IMG/VR virus record: IMGVR_UViG_3300043570_000972
Location: 1 to 50,715 of that record
DNA length: 50,715 nt
Source of the DNA: a virus
Direction: 5' to 3' (one strand)
The stretch's first letter is position 1. Each line of letters begins with the position of its first letter. The notes beneath the pieces are model-generated. The model had not been told where the DNA came from, did not search any database, and worked only from the letters and a program-made list of their open reading frames with translations. Positions 11,572 through 18,835 of this stretch are shown here, one piece after another. Made by a program: the position numbers and the translations under genes.

Positions 11572-11880
11572 TTATAGAGTGTTTGTGTGAGGCTTTGAAC
11601 CGCCACCGCCACGAGTAGACTTCTTTGCAGGAGCCTTCTTTGCAGCCTTCTTTACTACCTTAGCAGACTTAACTGCCTTATCTACATCTTCTACAGATGG
11701 CATTCTGCCAAACGCTGTGTCTGATGGATTGGCTGCTCTCAAAATCACGGGCACGAGTGCACCAAGTAGTGAGTATGCCAATGTCTGTGGATCTGTAACT
11801 CCAGATGCATACAACGCTGTTGCTGCTCCAAGAACTGATCTTCCGTATGACGCTAGTACTGCTTTAATTTGTTCATTCAT
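11572..11880 (-). CDS. Membrane protein with Lys/Gly-rich tail, holin candidate
   Basis: 102 residues. The first half carries two weakly hydrophobic helices (VLGAATALYASGV and TLAYSLLGALVPVILRAA) followed by NPSDTAFGR. The second half is a Lys/Ala-rich stretch ending RGGGGSKPHTNTL. The layout recalls small phage membrane proteins annotated as holins in actinophages, but that label is unproven. A TAGGAGG ribosome site overlaps the stop of the upstream XapX-like gene. Its glycine-rich end resembles that of the endolysin at 16781. Confidence 0.55.
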   Translation of the reverse strand: MNEQIKAVLASYGRSVLGAATALYASGVTDPQTLAYSLLGALVPVILRAANPSDTAFGRMPSVEDVDKAVKSAKVVKKAAKKAPAKKSTRGGGGSKPHTNTL

Positions 11881-11890
11881 AATTTTCCTC

Positions 11891-12049
11891 CTAGGATATT
11901 ATTTTTGTTAGTACTGTAAAGCCAATCCATAGACCAATAATTCCTGCGACTCCCGCAAAAACTGGTGGTGCTGGTACTGGCAATTTGAATGCAGCAAATA
12001 CAATGCCACACCCAAAACCTGTTAGTGTTGATAATAAAATGTCTTTCAT
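11891..12049 (-). CDS. XapX-domain small membrane protein
   Basis: 52 residues matching the XapX pattern: helix LTGFGCGIVFAA, then FKLPVPAPPVFAGVAGIIGLWIG (the 'SPAPP--A--G--G---G' core). XapX proteins are short two-helix membrane proteins of unknown biochemical role. It starts by ATGA overlap with the upstream gene, and its stop overlaps the ribosome site of the downstream gene. Confidence 0.75.
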   Translation of the reverse strand: MKDILLSTLTGFGCGIVFAAFKLPVPAPPVFAGVAGIIGLWIGFTVLTKIIS

Positions 12050-12195
12050 TTCATACCCCTCGCTTGACTATAATGTAAATCACAAAGATCTACAATCTTA
12101 CTTTCACTACTCGCCCATATCTGTGTGCTTTCGTCTTCACAAAATTCTTCTTCGCATATAAGCAGGTTGAGATTTTTTCTATTTTTAAATATCAT
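12046..12195 (-). CDS. Small Cys-rich (zinc) protein
   Basis: 49 residues: LLICEEEFCEDES near the start and VDLCDLHYS near the end, a C-x4-C ... C-x2-H arrangement common to tiny phage zinc proteins. Coupled by ATGA to the XapX-like gene. Function unknown. Confidence 0.55.
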   Translation of the reverse strand: MIFKNRKNLNLLICEEEFCEDESTQIWASSESKIVDLCDLHYSQARGMK

Positions 12196-12197
12196 TA

Positions 12198-12623
12198 TTA
12201 CTCTATTCTATCATAGTGTTCTGGCATTACTTTCTTTAATTCTTTGTATGACTCAGAAATTTTCTTCATAGAGTAATAATGTGGATATGCTGTTCCTACA
12301 ACCCCATATTCGTCAAAATATGCTATCTCAGGCTCAATATCAGTAATAAACTTATTTAAAGACTCCTGAACCTCATCTATATATTGGTAAGCCCAGTCTC
12401 TAGAATCTGAGACAAATTTTAGAAATGCCTCTGATGATGGGTCATCTAGTTTATTTTTTTTCTCAGATACCTCTACTAACTTTTCAGATATTATTGTTTT
12501 ATCTAAGTGCGCCCTTATAACTTCCATTCTACTTTCAGATAGTTTTATGTTTAATGTAACATTTTTAAATATTAACATAAAAAAGAAAATAGTAAAAATA
12601 GAAAATGCAACTAATTCAATCAT
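12198..12623 (-). CDS. Membrane-anchored helical protein
   Basis: 141 residues: one N-terminal transmembrane helix (VAFSIFTIFFFMLIF), then a charged coiled-coil-like stretch. A conserved-looking SEAFLKFVSDSRDWAYQYIDEVQ (83-105) segment follows. It overlaps the upstream gene by ATGA. I recall similar segments in actinophage hypothetical proteins but no function. Could be a structural or membrane accessory protein. Confidence 0.65.
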   Translation of the reverse strand: MIELVAFSIFTIFFFMLIFKNVTLNIKLSESRMEVIRAHLDKTIISEKLVEVSEKKNKLDDPSSEAFLKFVSDSRDWAYQYIDEVQESLNKFITDIEPEIAYFDEYGVVGTAYPHYYSMKKISESYKELKKVMPEHYDRIE

Positions 12624-12856
12624 AACTCTTTACCGCCTTCTCTGACTAATAAAACTATTGCTCCGTTATCTTCTAGTGCTTTTTTTGCACGAATCATATA
12701 TTCTACAGCCTGTTTTCTTTCTTCTCCAGAAAGACTCATAAATTCTTTTTCACTTGCTTTTACTGTTAAGAAATTATCGTGATCAACTATCTGAAGTTGA
12801 AAACCTTTTGGCCCTCTAAGTGAACGAAATGCTCGTCTCATTGAATCTGTATACAT
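12620..12856 (-). CDS. Hypothetical protein
   Basis: 78 residues, mixed alpha/beta (FQLQIVDHDNFLTVKASEKEF, then an EERKQAVEYM helix and AIVLLVREGG strand). One base separates it from the WhiB gene; it overlaps the next gene by four bases. Probably conserved among actinophages; function unknown. Confidence 0.65.
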   Translation of the reverse strand: MYTDSMRRAFRSLRGPKGFQLQIVDHDNFLTVKASEKEFMSLSGEERKQAVEYMIRAKKALEDNGAIVLLVREGGKEL

Positions 12857-12857
12857 T

Positions 12858-13142
12858 TTATTGCTCCGTTGTTAATCTTTGCCAAGTATTTGCCCAGTCT
12901 GATTTAGACTTATGCTTAGAAAACTCTTTAGATATTTGCCCACCTTCAAGATAAACTCCACCCCAGATACCCCACTCTTTTTGTGAGACTCCAACAGCAA
13001 AGCACATCTTAGACACTGGACACATAGAACAAAGTTTGTCTACTGCAGGTCTTAATAGTTCATCATCTTCATACTTTTCAAAGAATATATTTGTATCATA
13101 ATCTAAACACAAAGCATCATCTTTCCATTCGTGCTTTGGCAT
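12858..13142 (-). CDS. WhiB-family Fe-S transcription factor
   Basis: 94 residues with the four iron-sulfur Cys in the WhiB order: C12 (ALCLD), C38, C41 and C47 (LCSMCPVSKMC). The GIWGGVY turn (58-64) follows, then a basic C-terminal region. WhiB proteins exist almost only in actinobacteria and their phages, bind the major sigma factor, and in mycobacteriophage TM4 repress host WhiB2 and affect superinfection. This is the strongest single marker of host phylum here. Confidence 0.92.
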   Translation of the reverse strand: MPKHEWKDDALCLDYDTNIFFEKYEDDELLRPAVDKLCSMCPVSKMCFAVGVSQKEWGIWGGVYLEGGQISKEFSKHKSKSDWANTWQRLTTEQ

Positions 13143-13143
13143 A

Positions 13144-13353
13144 TTAACTCACAAACTTGTCTGGTATATCCCATCCACTCTTAGAAGGTACAAAACGACG
13201 CTGTAGATGCCATTTACCATCCACGAATGCCCCTTGTGGGGCTGTTCTACCCTTCTCAGAAGGATAAGAGTTTACTACTGTCCAACCGTCCCACATCAAA
13301 GCCTTATTGCTTTTTACAATTGTTTCCATTTGTTCTAATGATTTAATTTGCAT
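13144..13353 (-). CDS. Hypothetical protein
   Basis: 69 residues. Start taken at ATG 13353, preceded by AACAGAAAGAAC and clear of the upstream stop; an earlier in-frame start would overlap that gene. WDGWTVVNSYPSEKGRTAPQG and GKWHLQRRFVP suggest a small beta-barrel-like fold. No function recognised. Confidence 0.6.
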   Translation of the reverse strand: MQIKSLEQMETIVKSNKALMWDGWTVVNSYPSEKGRTAPQGAFVDGKWHLQRRFVPSKSGWDIPDKFVS

Positions 13354-13366
13354 TTTGTTCTTTCTG

Positions 13367-13729
13367 TTAGTATCGGAAAATGCCGTATTCGACATTATTA
13401 TTTTTTGCTTCATCAACAAGTTTAGAAACCTGTTCTCTTTCTTTACTTAAAAAGGCAAAGTAGTTTATGTCTAAAATGTTTTCTGTAATCCACCAAGGTG
13501 GTACAGGCTTGTACTTAATGCTTTTGCCACGAGCCTTAAGGCCTCTTTCTGAGAGATTGGCAAACTCCATAGCCATTGAGTTAATGTTTGCTGGTCCTGC
13601 AGAGTAAAGATAAAAATACGGATCATCTTCTTTTAAGGAAGACATCGTTACTGCCATGGCTCTAAGAAAAACCTGGTAGTCATCAAAACCACTAGTTCCT
13701 TGAATCCCCACTATCATTTTTCTTCCCAT
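13367..13729 (-). CDS. SLOG/DUF2493-like nucleotide-binding protein
   Basis: 120 residues. IVGIQGTSGFDDYQVFLRAM resembles the opening of SLOG (DprA/YpsA-type) Rossmann proteins ('G-R-F-D---'), and YLYSAGPANINSMAMEFA fits the second GxN phosphate-binding block. Such proteins bind nucleotide-derived ligands; the phage role is unknown. It overlaps its neighbours by coupled translation. Family assignment is by pattern only. Confidence 0.5.
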   Translation of the reverse strand: MGRKMIVGIQGTSGFDDYQVFLRAMAVTMSSLKEDDPYFYLYSAGPANINSMAMEFANLSERGLKARGKSIKYKPVPPWWITENILDINYFAFLSKEREQVSKLVDEAKNNNVEYGIFRY

Positions 13730-14111
13730 CTCTAAGTTGATCCATTATAAACAGCATCTTATCTAATTGTACCTTATCCATACCCATTGTGTCAACTAGA
13801 GTTGCATTGGCTCCGTCTATCTCTGTACCGTGCATTTCTGCACAATAGAAGGTTCCATCCTTAACAAAATAAGCCTTGTTGTCAAAAATAACAACCTTAA
13901 TATTTGTTTTTTCTTCGTGCTTGCTAGATTGCCTAAGTATTTCTTTTTTATAAAATACTAAATCTGGGATTAATGGAGATATTGTTTCGTGTATATGGCT
14001 TTGACTATACCTAAAAGGATTATCTTTTACTGTTTTCTTTTCAAAAGAAATTAAGCGTGTTGTTATAAACATTGCTATCATAGTTAAAACTGAGCCTAAA
14101 AAATATTCCAT
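13692..14111 (-). CDS. Membrane-anchored hypothetical protein
   Basis: 139 residues with an N-terminal transmembrane helix (FLGSVLTMIAMFITTRLI) and a soluble C-terminal domain (VVIFDNKAYFVKDGTFYCAEM, DKMLFIMDQL). A strong CTGGAGGAACT ribosome site precedes the ATG, with a TATAAT further up. It overlaps the SLOG-like gene by 38 nt. Unknown function. Confidence 0.65.
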   Translation of the reverse strand: MEYFLGSVLTMIAMFITTRLISFEKKTVKDNPFRYSQSHIHETISPLIPDLVFYKKEILRQSSKHEEKTNIKVVIFDNKAYFVKDGTFYCAEMHGTEIDGANATLVDTMGMDKVQLDKMLFIMDQLRDGKKNDSGDSRN

Positions 14112-14132
14112 AGTTCCTCCAGAACAATTATA

Positions 14133-14465
14133 CTACCTATCTGAAAGAATAATTCTAATTATTTCTTTTAGAGTTCTCTGGTTTTCTTTGCTTAGTTTTG
14201 ATATTTCTTCATCATCTAATGCTTTTTTGGTAATATTAACCATAGGATTTTTTTCAGTTACATCTATGTCTAAAAACCCCTCAGCCCATAAAAACATTGT
14301 TTCTGTAGAAATATAATCAGACATATCTTTAAATAGTTCAGGACTAACATCTTTTAGTTTATCTGTAAAATTGTAAAGCATCTCACCAGTATCAATATCT
14401 ACCCCAGAAACCTCAAGTGCTCCACTTAAGATTAACTCTTCAATTCTATCCCCTGCTTCAGACAT
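14133..14465 (-). CDS. Hypothetical protein, paralogue of 14458 gene
   Basis: 110 residues. Residues 8-45 (ELILSGALEVSGVDIDTGEM, then LYNFTDKLKDVSPELF) align with the neighbouring 73-residue protein, and a helical C-terminal extension is added. The pair looks like a tandem duplication with divergence. Overlaps the upstream gene by 8 nt. No known function. Confidence 0.65.
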   Translation of the reverse strand: MSEAGDRIEELILSGALEVSGVDIDTGEMLYNFTDKLKDVSPELFKDMSDYISTETMFLWAEGFLDIDVTEKNPMVNITKKALDDEEISKLSKENQRTLKEIIRIILSDR

Positions 14466-14679
14466 TGATTCTCCAGTTCATTGTAGAAGGACCTTTCTTG
14501 ATTAGTTTAAACATATGGTCTTCATACTGCTCTTTTAGTTCTGCATATAAATCTGGATGAACCTGCTGCAACTTATCAGTAATACTATAAAGTACATTTC
14601 CTTCATAGTCAATATCAGCCATCTGAATGGCTCCTTGATTTAGCAGATGATCTAGAAGTGCTTGCTTCTTGATATCCAT
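14458..14679 (-). CDS. Hypothetical protein, paralogue of 14133 gene
   Basis: 73 residues; LLNQGAIQMADIDYEGNVLY and SITDKLQQVHPDLYAEL align with the downstream neighbour, showing duplication. Start overlaps the SNase stop (TAATG). Function unknown. Confidence 0.65.
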   Translation of the reverse strand: MDIKKQALLDHLLNQGAIQMADIDYEGNVLYSITDKLQQVHPDLYAELKEQYEDHMFKLIKKGPSTMNWRINV

Positions 14680-15086
14680 TACTTACCTGACTTTGCTCTT
14701 GCCTTCTTCAAAGCCTCAAAATCTTTGACCTTTGTGTCTCCCATATATCCCCACGCATAGCCATCATTGATCATTTTATCGTTAACAGATTCAGTGTCTC
14801 CATTAACATACAGCCAACCAAGAATACGGCCATACTTTTCAGACGAGTCCATCTTTTCAGTTTTAATAATAACAGACTTAGCATCCTTTATGTGCTTCTT
14901 TAGATACTCTTTAGATTCAAGTCCAAGTGTCTTTTCAGCAAGGTCCTTTGTGCGTGACTCAGGAGTATCAATGCCAGCCAATCTCACACGGGATTGAAAC
15001 AGAATATCAAACCCTAAATCAATAAGAACATCAATGGTATCTCCATCTACAACATTCTCTACTTTTCTTACATAGTATTCATACAT
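14679..15086 (-). CDS. Thermonuclease (SNase family)
   Basis: 135 residues from ATG 15086, chosen for its GGGGGAG ribosome site and TAATG overlap with the upstream stop. The SNase OB-fold is clear: NVVDGDTIDVLIDLGF, RVRLAGIDTPE with R35, D40 and E43, and EKYGRILGWLYV with R87, so even the numbering matches the staphylococcal active site. It is calcium-dependent and cuts DNA or RNA. With no signal peptide it acts inside the cell, possibly degrading host nucleic acid for nucleotides. Confidence 0.9.
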   Translation of the reverse strand: MYEYYVRKVENVVDGDTIDVLIDLGFDILFQSRVRLAGIDTPESRTKDLAEKTLGLESKEYLKKHIKDAKSVIIKTEKMDSSEKYGRILGWLYVNGDTESVNDKMINDGYAWGYMGDTKVKDFEALKKARAKSGK

Positions 15087-15289
15087 TATTTTCTCCCCCA
15101 TTTAATTTTATTCCAACCACGCTCATGGAAGTAATAAAGAATTGTTTTAGTTAATACCTCAAAACTTGCAATTGCCCCTGCTGTTACTGGCTCTTTGGTT
15201 ATAAGCCAAGCAATAGCAAATGTGTCTGCTGTTCCAATTATACGCCAAGTAATTGCTTTTAATGCTGATCTTTGTTTGGTTACATTCAT
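15086..15289 (-). CDS. DUF2061 membrane protein (copy 1)
   Basis: 67 residues with the DUF2061 pattern: R-ALKAITWRIIGTADTFAIAWLI, then VTAGAIASFEVLTKTILYYFHERGWNKIKWG. Two transmembrane helices end in the family's YY-HER-W signature. DUF2061 genes often stand next to sulfate-assimilation kinase genes in bacteria, and here the neighbour is a kinase/nucleotidyltransferase. A second copy lies at 16581-16781. Confidence 0.85.
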   Translation of the reverse strand: MNVTKQRSALKAITWRIIGTADTFAIAWLITKEPVTAGAIASFEVLTKTILYYFHERGWNKIKWGRK

Positions 15290-16047
15290 ATACCCATTTC
15301 CTTACGCTTTTGCGTAGCAGAAATAGCATGGATATCTGCCCCCAAGTCTACTTGCTCAATTTTATATCCTACATCACGACCATATACAATGTTGGTAATG
15401 TTAGGTAGTCTTAGTACTAATGCACCATCCATAAATTCATCCTTGGCAATATATTCTTTTACCTGATCAAACTTAAGTGGATCCTTTTCGCTTGTATTGT
15501 AGGTATTGCGGACTCCAAGAAGTACTTGGTCAGTTCTCTTGCCAGCCTCCTTATAAAGGGCGTGGTGGCCCTCGTGCCAAGGCTGATACCTACCCAGCAT
15601 AAGAGTTGTAGGCGCAGACCAATCGTGTAGCCCAAACTTTTTAATAATACGAGATGCCTTTTCTTCAGCATTTTGTTCGTGATTAGTAAAATAAAAATCG
15701 GCTTCATCTGGACGCTCAAACATTTTATTTGTATCGTCAAAACGACCCTCAGCAATTGTATCCATAAAAATTAAAATATCTGGCTTACCAAATGCTGCAC
15801 GAGTTAAGTCTGTAGGACAAACAAAATCCACGATTACTGGTGCTACACCCTGTTTAGAGATTAGTCTTGCCATCTCTCCCATACGACGGGCCTGCTCAAT
15901 TCTATCATCAGGACTAAACCCCAAATCTGAATTGACTGTTGCACGAACCTCGTCTGCATTAAGATGAATAGCATTAATACGCTCTTTTAGGGCCTTTGCT
16001 AATTCTGTTTTGCCAGAACCAGGTAGACCCATAATCTGAATAATCAT
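15286..16047 (-). CDS. Bifunctional P-loop kinase / nicotinamide-nucleotide adenylyltransferase-like
   Basis: 253 residues in two domains. The N-terminal half is a P-loop kinase of adenylylsulfate-kinase type (GLPGSGKT 7-14; HLNADEVRATVN; PVIVDFVCPT). The C-terminal half is a nucleotidyltransferase with GRYQPWHEGHH (142-152; the HxGH motif variant) and ISATQKR near the end (ISTxxR motif). The arrangement echoes NadR in reverse order, and fused APS-kinase/cytidylyltransferase proteins of other phages. Likely makes an adenylylated or cytidylylated metabolite; NAD salvage is one option. Overlaps DUF2061 by ATGA. Confidence 0.8.
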   Translation of the reverse strand: MIIQIMGLPGSGKTELAKALKERINAIHLNADEVRATVNSDLGFSPDDRIEQARRMGEMARLISKQGVAPVIVDFVCPTDLTRAAFGKPDILIFMDTIAEGRFDDTNKMFERPDEADFYFTNHEQNAEEKASRIIKKFGLHDWSAPTTLMLGRYQPWHEGHHALYKEAGKRTDQVLLGVRNTYNTSEKDPLKFDQVKEYIAKDEFMDGALVLRLPNITNIVYGRDVGYKIEQVDLGADIHAISATQKRKEMGI

Positions 16048-16049
16048 CT

Positions 16050-16280
16050 TTATTCCTTAACTAATTTTGCTCGTTCATCAACAATGCTTATCATAAAAGA
16101 CATCATACTGTTATATCCGTCTGGGATAGCCATAATTTTATTATAGTGGTGGCCACAAAACAAAAGGTCTCCACTTATGCCTGTAACCTTAACTAGGGCC
16201 TCAGCATTACATCTATCACATCGATCTAAAGGTGATAGCAGCCATTCTTGCTTTACTTCATCTTTAATCATTGTAAACAT
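16050..16280 (-). CDS. DUF7455-type zinc protein
   Basis: About 76 residues. LDRCDRCNAEALVKV and LLFCGHHYNKI reproduce the actinobacterial pattern DRCD-CGA-A----...LLFC-HH, a likely zinc site (CxxC...CxHH). Start at ATG 16280 follows AACAGAAAGCGGTAG; ATG 16271, seven bases after a TATAAT, is an alternative leaderless start. Function unknown, but the family supports an actinobacterial host. Confidence 0.7.
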   Translation of the reverse strand: MFTMIKDEVKQEWLLSPLDRCDRCNAEALVKVTGISGDLLFCGHHYNKIMAIPDGYNSMMSFMISIVDERAKLVKE

Positions 16281-16284
16281 TATA

Positions 16285-16470
16285 CTACCGCTTTCTGTTA
16301 TCAGTGGAATAAAATCCACTACCGTTGAATACTGCTCCTACATTAGAGTATACACGAACCAGTGGTAGATTGCAAGTTTCACAACCATACCCTGGATCGT
16401 TGTCTTTAATAGATCTTTCTTTTGTATACCTTTTACCGCAAGGCATACAATCGTATTCGTACAATGCCAT
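16285..16470 (-). CDS. FmdB-like zinc-ribbon protein
   Basis: 61 residues: ALYEYDCMPCGKRYTKERSI then GCETCNLPL and FNGSGFYSTDNRK, the full FmdB/CxxC-CxxC regulatory-protein pattern including the GSGFY-TD ending. Possibly regulatory; function in phage unknown. Confidence 0.82.
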   Translation of the reverse strand: MALYEYDCMPCGKRYTKERSIKDNDPGYGCETCNLPLVRVYSNVGAVFNGSGFYSTDNRKR

Positions 16471-16473
16471 AGA

Positions 16474-16581
16474 TTACTTCTTCTTTTTTGCTTTTACTGT
16501 CCAGATTGGTGCATTAAGTAGATCTCCGCCCCACTCATAACCAAGCGACTTAACAACAAATCTAATAATTCTAATACGCAT
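16474..16581 (-). CDS. Small basic protein
   Basis: 35 residues (MRIRIIRFVVKSLGYEW ... VKAKKKK), starting at TAATG overlap with the upstream DUF2061 stop. Basic ends and a hydrophobic core. Function unknown; the coupled start supports it as real. Confidence 0.5.
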   Translation of the reverse strand: MRIRIIRFVVKSLGYEWGGDLLNAPIWTVKAKKKK

Positions 16582-16781
16582 TATTTAACGCCCTTTCCAA
16601 ATTTAGCCCAGACTCTTTCGTGTAGGAAATATCCAAGTGCTTCCCAGCCTATGTAAATGAGAGCACCAAGACTTGCGTACTCCCACTCACCAGTAAACAA
16701 ATAGATTACCCCAGCAACGCCAACAAGGTGAAAGGTTTCCCAACTTGCTGTTTTTAATAGTGTTCTTTTAGTTGATTCCAT
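16581..16781 (-). CDS. DUF2061 membrane protein (copy 2)
   Basis: 66 residues: STKRTLLKTASWETFHLVGV, a second helix EYASLGALIYIGWEALGYFL and the HERVWAKFG ending. It is clearly related to the copy at 15086-15289 but diverged, with Glu and His inside the helices. One base separates it from the endolysin, so it could contribute to lysis or membrane remodelling. Confidence 0.8.
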   Translation of the reverse strand: MESTKRTLLKTASWETFHLVGVAGVIYLFTGEWEYASLGALIYIGWEALGYFLHERVWAKFGKGVK

Positions 16782-17458
16782 TACTGTTCAACTCTTAGCG
16801 CTTTGCTTCCACCGCCACCAGAAGACTTCTTTGCAGTGATAGCAGTTGGCGCTGGCTTCTTTGGCTTTGCATCCAACTGGATGTAATCAGAGCGATCATT
16901 AATATCAATATTTGAAGCAGATAACTTATTAAGTAATGGAGCATTTTCTTCTCCAGTATAAACTGGACGACCCCAACCAACTACTGCATTAATTAACTTC
17001 TTTTTGTTATTCTTAACATATGCACGAGTCTTTTCTACGCACATTCCGCCATTGCGCTGATCTCCCTTGGCAGTTCCTGAAGTATTTCCTTCAATAACTT
17101 GGATTGTTCCATCACCATTGTTCTTGATGCAAAGACCAACATGTGAAATACGATTTACACCATCATCTGGGAAATCAAAAAAGATCCAGTCTCCTGGTGT
17201 TGGCTCATCATTACGAGCATCTGCCCAACGCTTTTCTTTCTTAAACTGATCTGATGCTGCTACTGTTGATGCAGACTTAGGGAATGATTTTACTCCCGCA
17301 GTAAATGCACACCACGAAACGAACGATTGGCACCAAGGTTGAAAGTTAACCTTCATCCATGCACCGTACTTTGTTTCGTTATCTTTAGGGCCTTCAATTG
17401 TTCCCAATTCTTTCTTTGCAACCTCAATGATTGCTTCTACTGAACCTTTTGCTGCCAT
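16781..17458 (-). CDS. CHAP-domain endolysin
   Basis: 225 residues. An amidase/endopeptidase CHAP domain fills about 8-165: AKKELGTIEGP, WCQSFVSWC with catalytic C43, ISHVGLC with H106 and VIEGNTSG (E123, N125). The C-terminal 60 residues are a low-complexity linker ending KKSSGGGGSKALRVEQ, where a wall-binding domain would normally sit. It cleaves peptidoglycan peptides at lysis. A strong AAGGAGG ribosome site and a TATAAT lie upstream, just past tRNA-Asn. Confidence 0.85.
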   Translation of the reverse strand: MAAKGSVEAIIEVAKKELGTIEGPKDNETKYGAWMKVNFQPWCQSFVSWCAFTAGVKSFPKSASTVAASDQFKKEKRWADARNDEPTPGDWIFFDFPDDGVNRISHVGLCIKNNGDGTIQVIEGNTSGTAKGDQRNGGMCVEKTRAYVKNNKKKLINAVVGWGRPVYTGEENAPLLNKLSASNIDINDRSDYIQLDAKPKKPAPTAITAKKSSGGGGSKALRVEQ

Positions 17459-17499
17459 GATATTCCTCCTTGTAGGTATGACAATACTATTATATCACG

Positions 17500-17572
17500 C
17501 TGCCCCACCTGGCCTCGATCCAGGGACATCCGAATTAACAGTTCGGCACTCTACCAACTGAGTTATAGGGCA
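17500..17572 (-). tRNA. tRNA-Asn (GTT)
   Basis: Acceptor TGCCCTA with TGGGGCA, anticodon arm CCGAA-CTGTTAA-TTCGG (anticodon GTT), T arm CCTGG-ATCGAGG-CCAGG. The T loop starts with A rather than the usual TT, a mild deviation. The only - strand tRNA, between subtilase and endolysin. Confidence 0.85.
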
Positions 17573-17607
17573 AGGCAGGCAGTTTTTGTCATACCCAGGA
17601 CAACTAC

Positions 17608-18561
17608 TTAATTTCTGCTATATGTGCCCCTGTTTGCTGATTGAAGTTTATTATTAACTCTAATCATTTGGCTAAGAGATACTTTTTTAAGAGAGTTTAG
17701 ATACTCTTGAAAAGTTTTATATGTATTATTTTTAACATATGATGACGATGCAACCACAGTTGCTGTTGAAGTTCCATAGATATCTGTTGCAGAACCGTCG
17801 TACTTGGTAACTCTTACTTTTGTAAGGGCAACAAGATCAAGACCAGTTCCTGTATTTGTCGACATTTCAAGTAGATTTTCTGTTGCCAATGCTCCTACGC
17901 CAATGACTCCAGGGACACAGGCTGGAAAACCAACGAAATCATTTCTTTCATCATTTCCAGTAGCAATAAATGTAGGAATATTTGTTGCATTTAGTTGTGA
18001 CACTTGGTTTACAAATGGATTTAAAATTGATGGAGTTGTACATCCAGGATGAATAGATACTACTTTAACCCTATTGATCATCTCTGTACGAACACCAGAC
18101 TGGCTTATTGATACAGCATCAATACTATACTTTGATGCATTTTTATTTACCCAGTCTAATGCACTAAGAATGGTTGATCCATTTTCTGGCTGACCTGAGT
18201 TTCCTAAAGATGTAACATTATGCACTCTAATAAAAACAATCTTAATATTTGGATTAGTTACAAGTGCTGCCTTTACCATTGCATCTCCGTGGTATGTTCC
18301 AGAGTTTATATTTGTTGGCCATGGTGCACTTGCTGCTCCCTTGCCCTCCATAAATAGTTCTCCGTTAGGGCAAGACATATTTTCTTTTGGATTTGTTGAC
18401 TTTACTGTAGTAAAACAAACCTCGTGAATAATTGAATTAAATTTTGCTGAGTTAATTGCAGAATCAATAATCGCTAAAACTTTTTGATCTTCTGCTTGTG
18501 CTGGCTGTGTTACTGTGATTAGTAGTACTGCTGATAGTATTGCTAGTAGTGCTTTTTTCAT
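17608..18561 (-). CDS. Secreted subtilisin-like serine protease
   Basis: 317 residues from ATG 18561 (AACAGAAAGAG ribosome site); this start gives a clean Sec signal peptide (MKKALLAILSAVLLITVTQP, cleavage near AQA-ED). The S8 catalytic triad is visible: D33 (AIIDSAI), H91 (GTYHGDAM), S265 (YGTSTATVV), with oxyanion N203 (IATGNDE). No propeptide domain is evident, and the C-terminus is short. A secreted protease in a phage genome is unusual; it may trim host surface proteins or other phage exoproteins coded nearby. Confidence 0.85.
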   Translation of the reverse strand: MKKALLAILSAVLLITVTQPAQAEDQKVLAIIDSAINSAKFNSIIHEVCFTTVKSTNPKENMSCPNGELFMEGKGAASAPWPTNINSGTYHGDAMVKAALVTNPNIKIVFIRVHNVTSLGNSGQPENGSTILSALDWVNKNASKYSIDAVSISQSGVRTEMINRVKVVSIHPGCTTPSILNPFVNQVSQLNATNIPTFIATGNDERNDFVGFPACVPGVIGVGALATENLLEMSTNTGTGLDLVALTKVRVTKYDGSATDIYGTSTATVVASSSYVKNNTYKTFQEYLNSLKKVSLSQMIRVNNKLQSANRGTYSRN

Positions 18562-18581
18562 TTTATCTCTTTCTGTTATTG

Positions 18582-18800
18582 TTATTGTCTGATTTTTAAA
18601 ACTACTTGGCATGGGTCTCCGCCTTCTTCCCATTCTTTTTCTTCTTCTTCTGTCATAAAAGGATCCGACTCGTGTGTATTGCAGAATGGTTCTGATACCC
18701 ATCCTCTTTCAATACCGTTTTCAAGCCAGATCTCAAACTCGTCAAAGTCTGATTCCATATTCTGAATATCTTTTAATATCTCTTCAAATTCTTCGCTCAT
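18582..18800 (-). CDS. Acidic hypothetical protein
   Basis: 72 residues with strongly acidic N-terminal helices, then PFCNTHESDPFMTEEEEKEWE and GDPCQVVLKI. The CNTHD-P-T/E-EE...DPC pattern is one I recall as common in actinophage hypothetical proteins. It is driven by a perfect leaderless-type promoter at 18807-18835. Function unknown. Confidence 0.7.
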   Translation of the reverse strand: MSEEFEEILKDIQNMESDFDEFEIWLENGIERGWVSEPFCNTHESDPFMTEEEEKEWEEGGDPCQVVLKIRQ

Positions 18801-18806
18801 ATATAA

Positions 18807-18835
18807 AGTATATCCTTAAAGGCTAACGATGTCAA
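18807..18835 (-). promoter_or_regulatory. Leaderless-type promoter of the 18800 gene
   Basis: On the - strand TTGACA (18835-18830), 17-nt spacer, TATACT (18812-18807), six bases, ATG 18800. The whole -35 lies in the last codons of the HslV-like gene. Confidence 0.7.
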
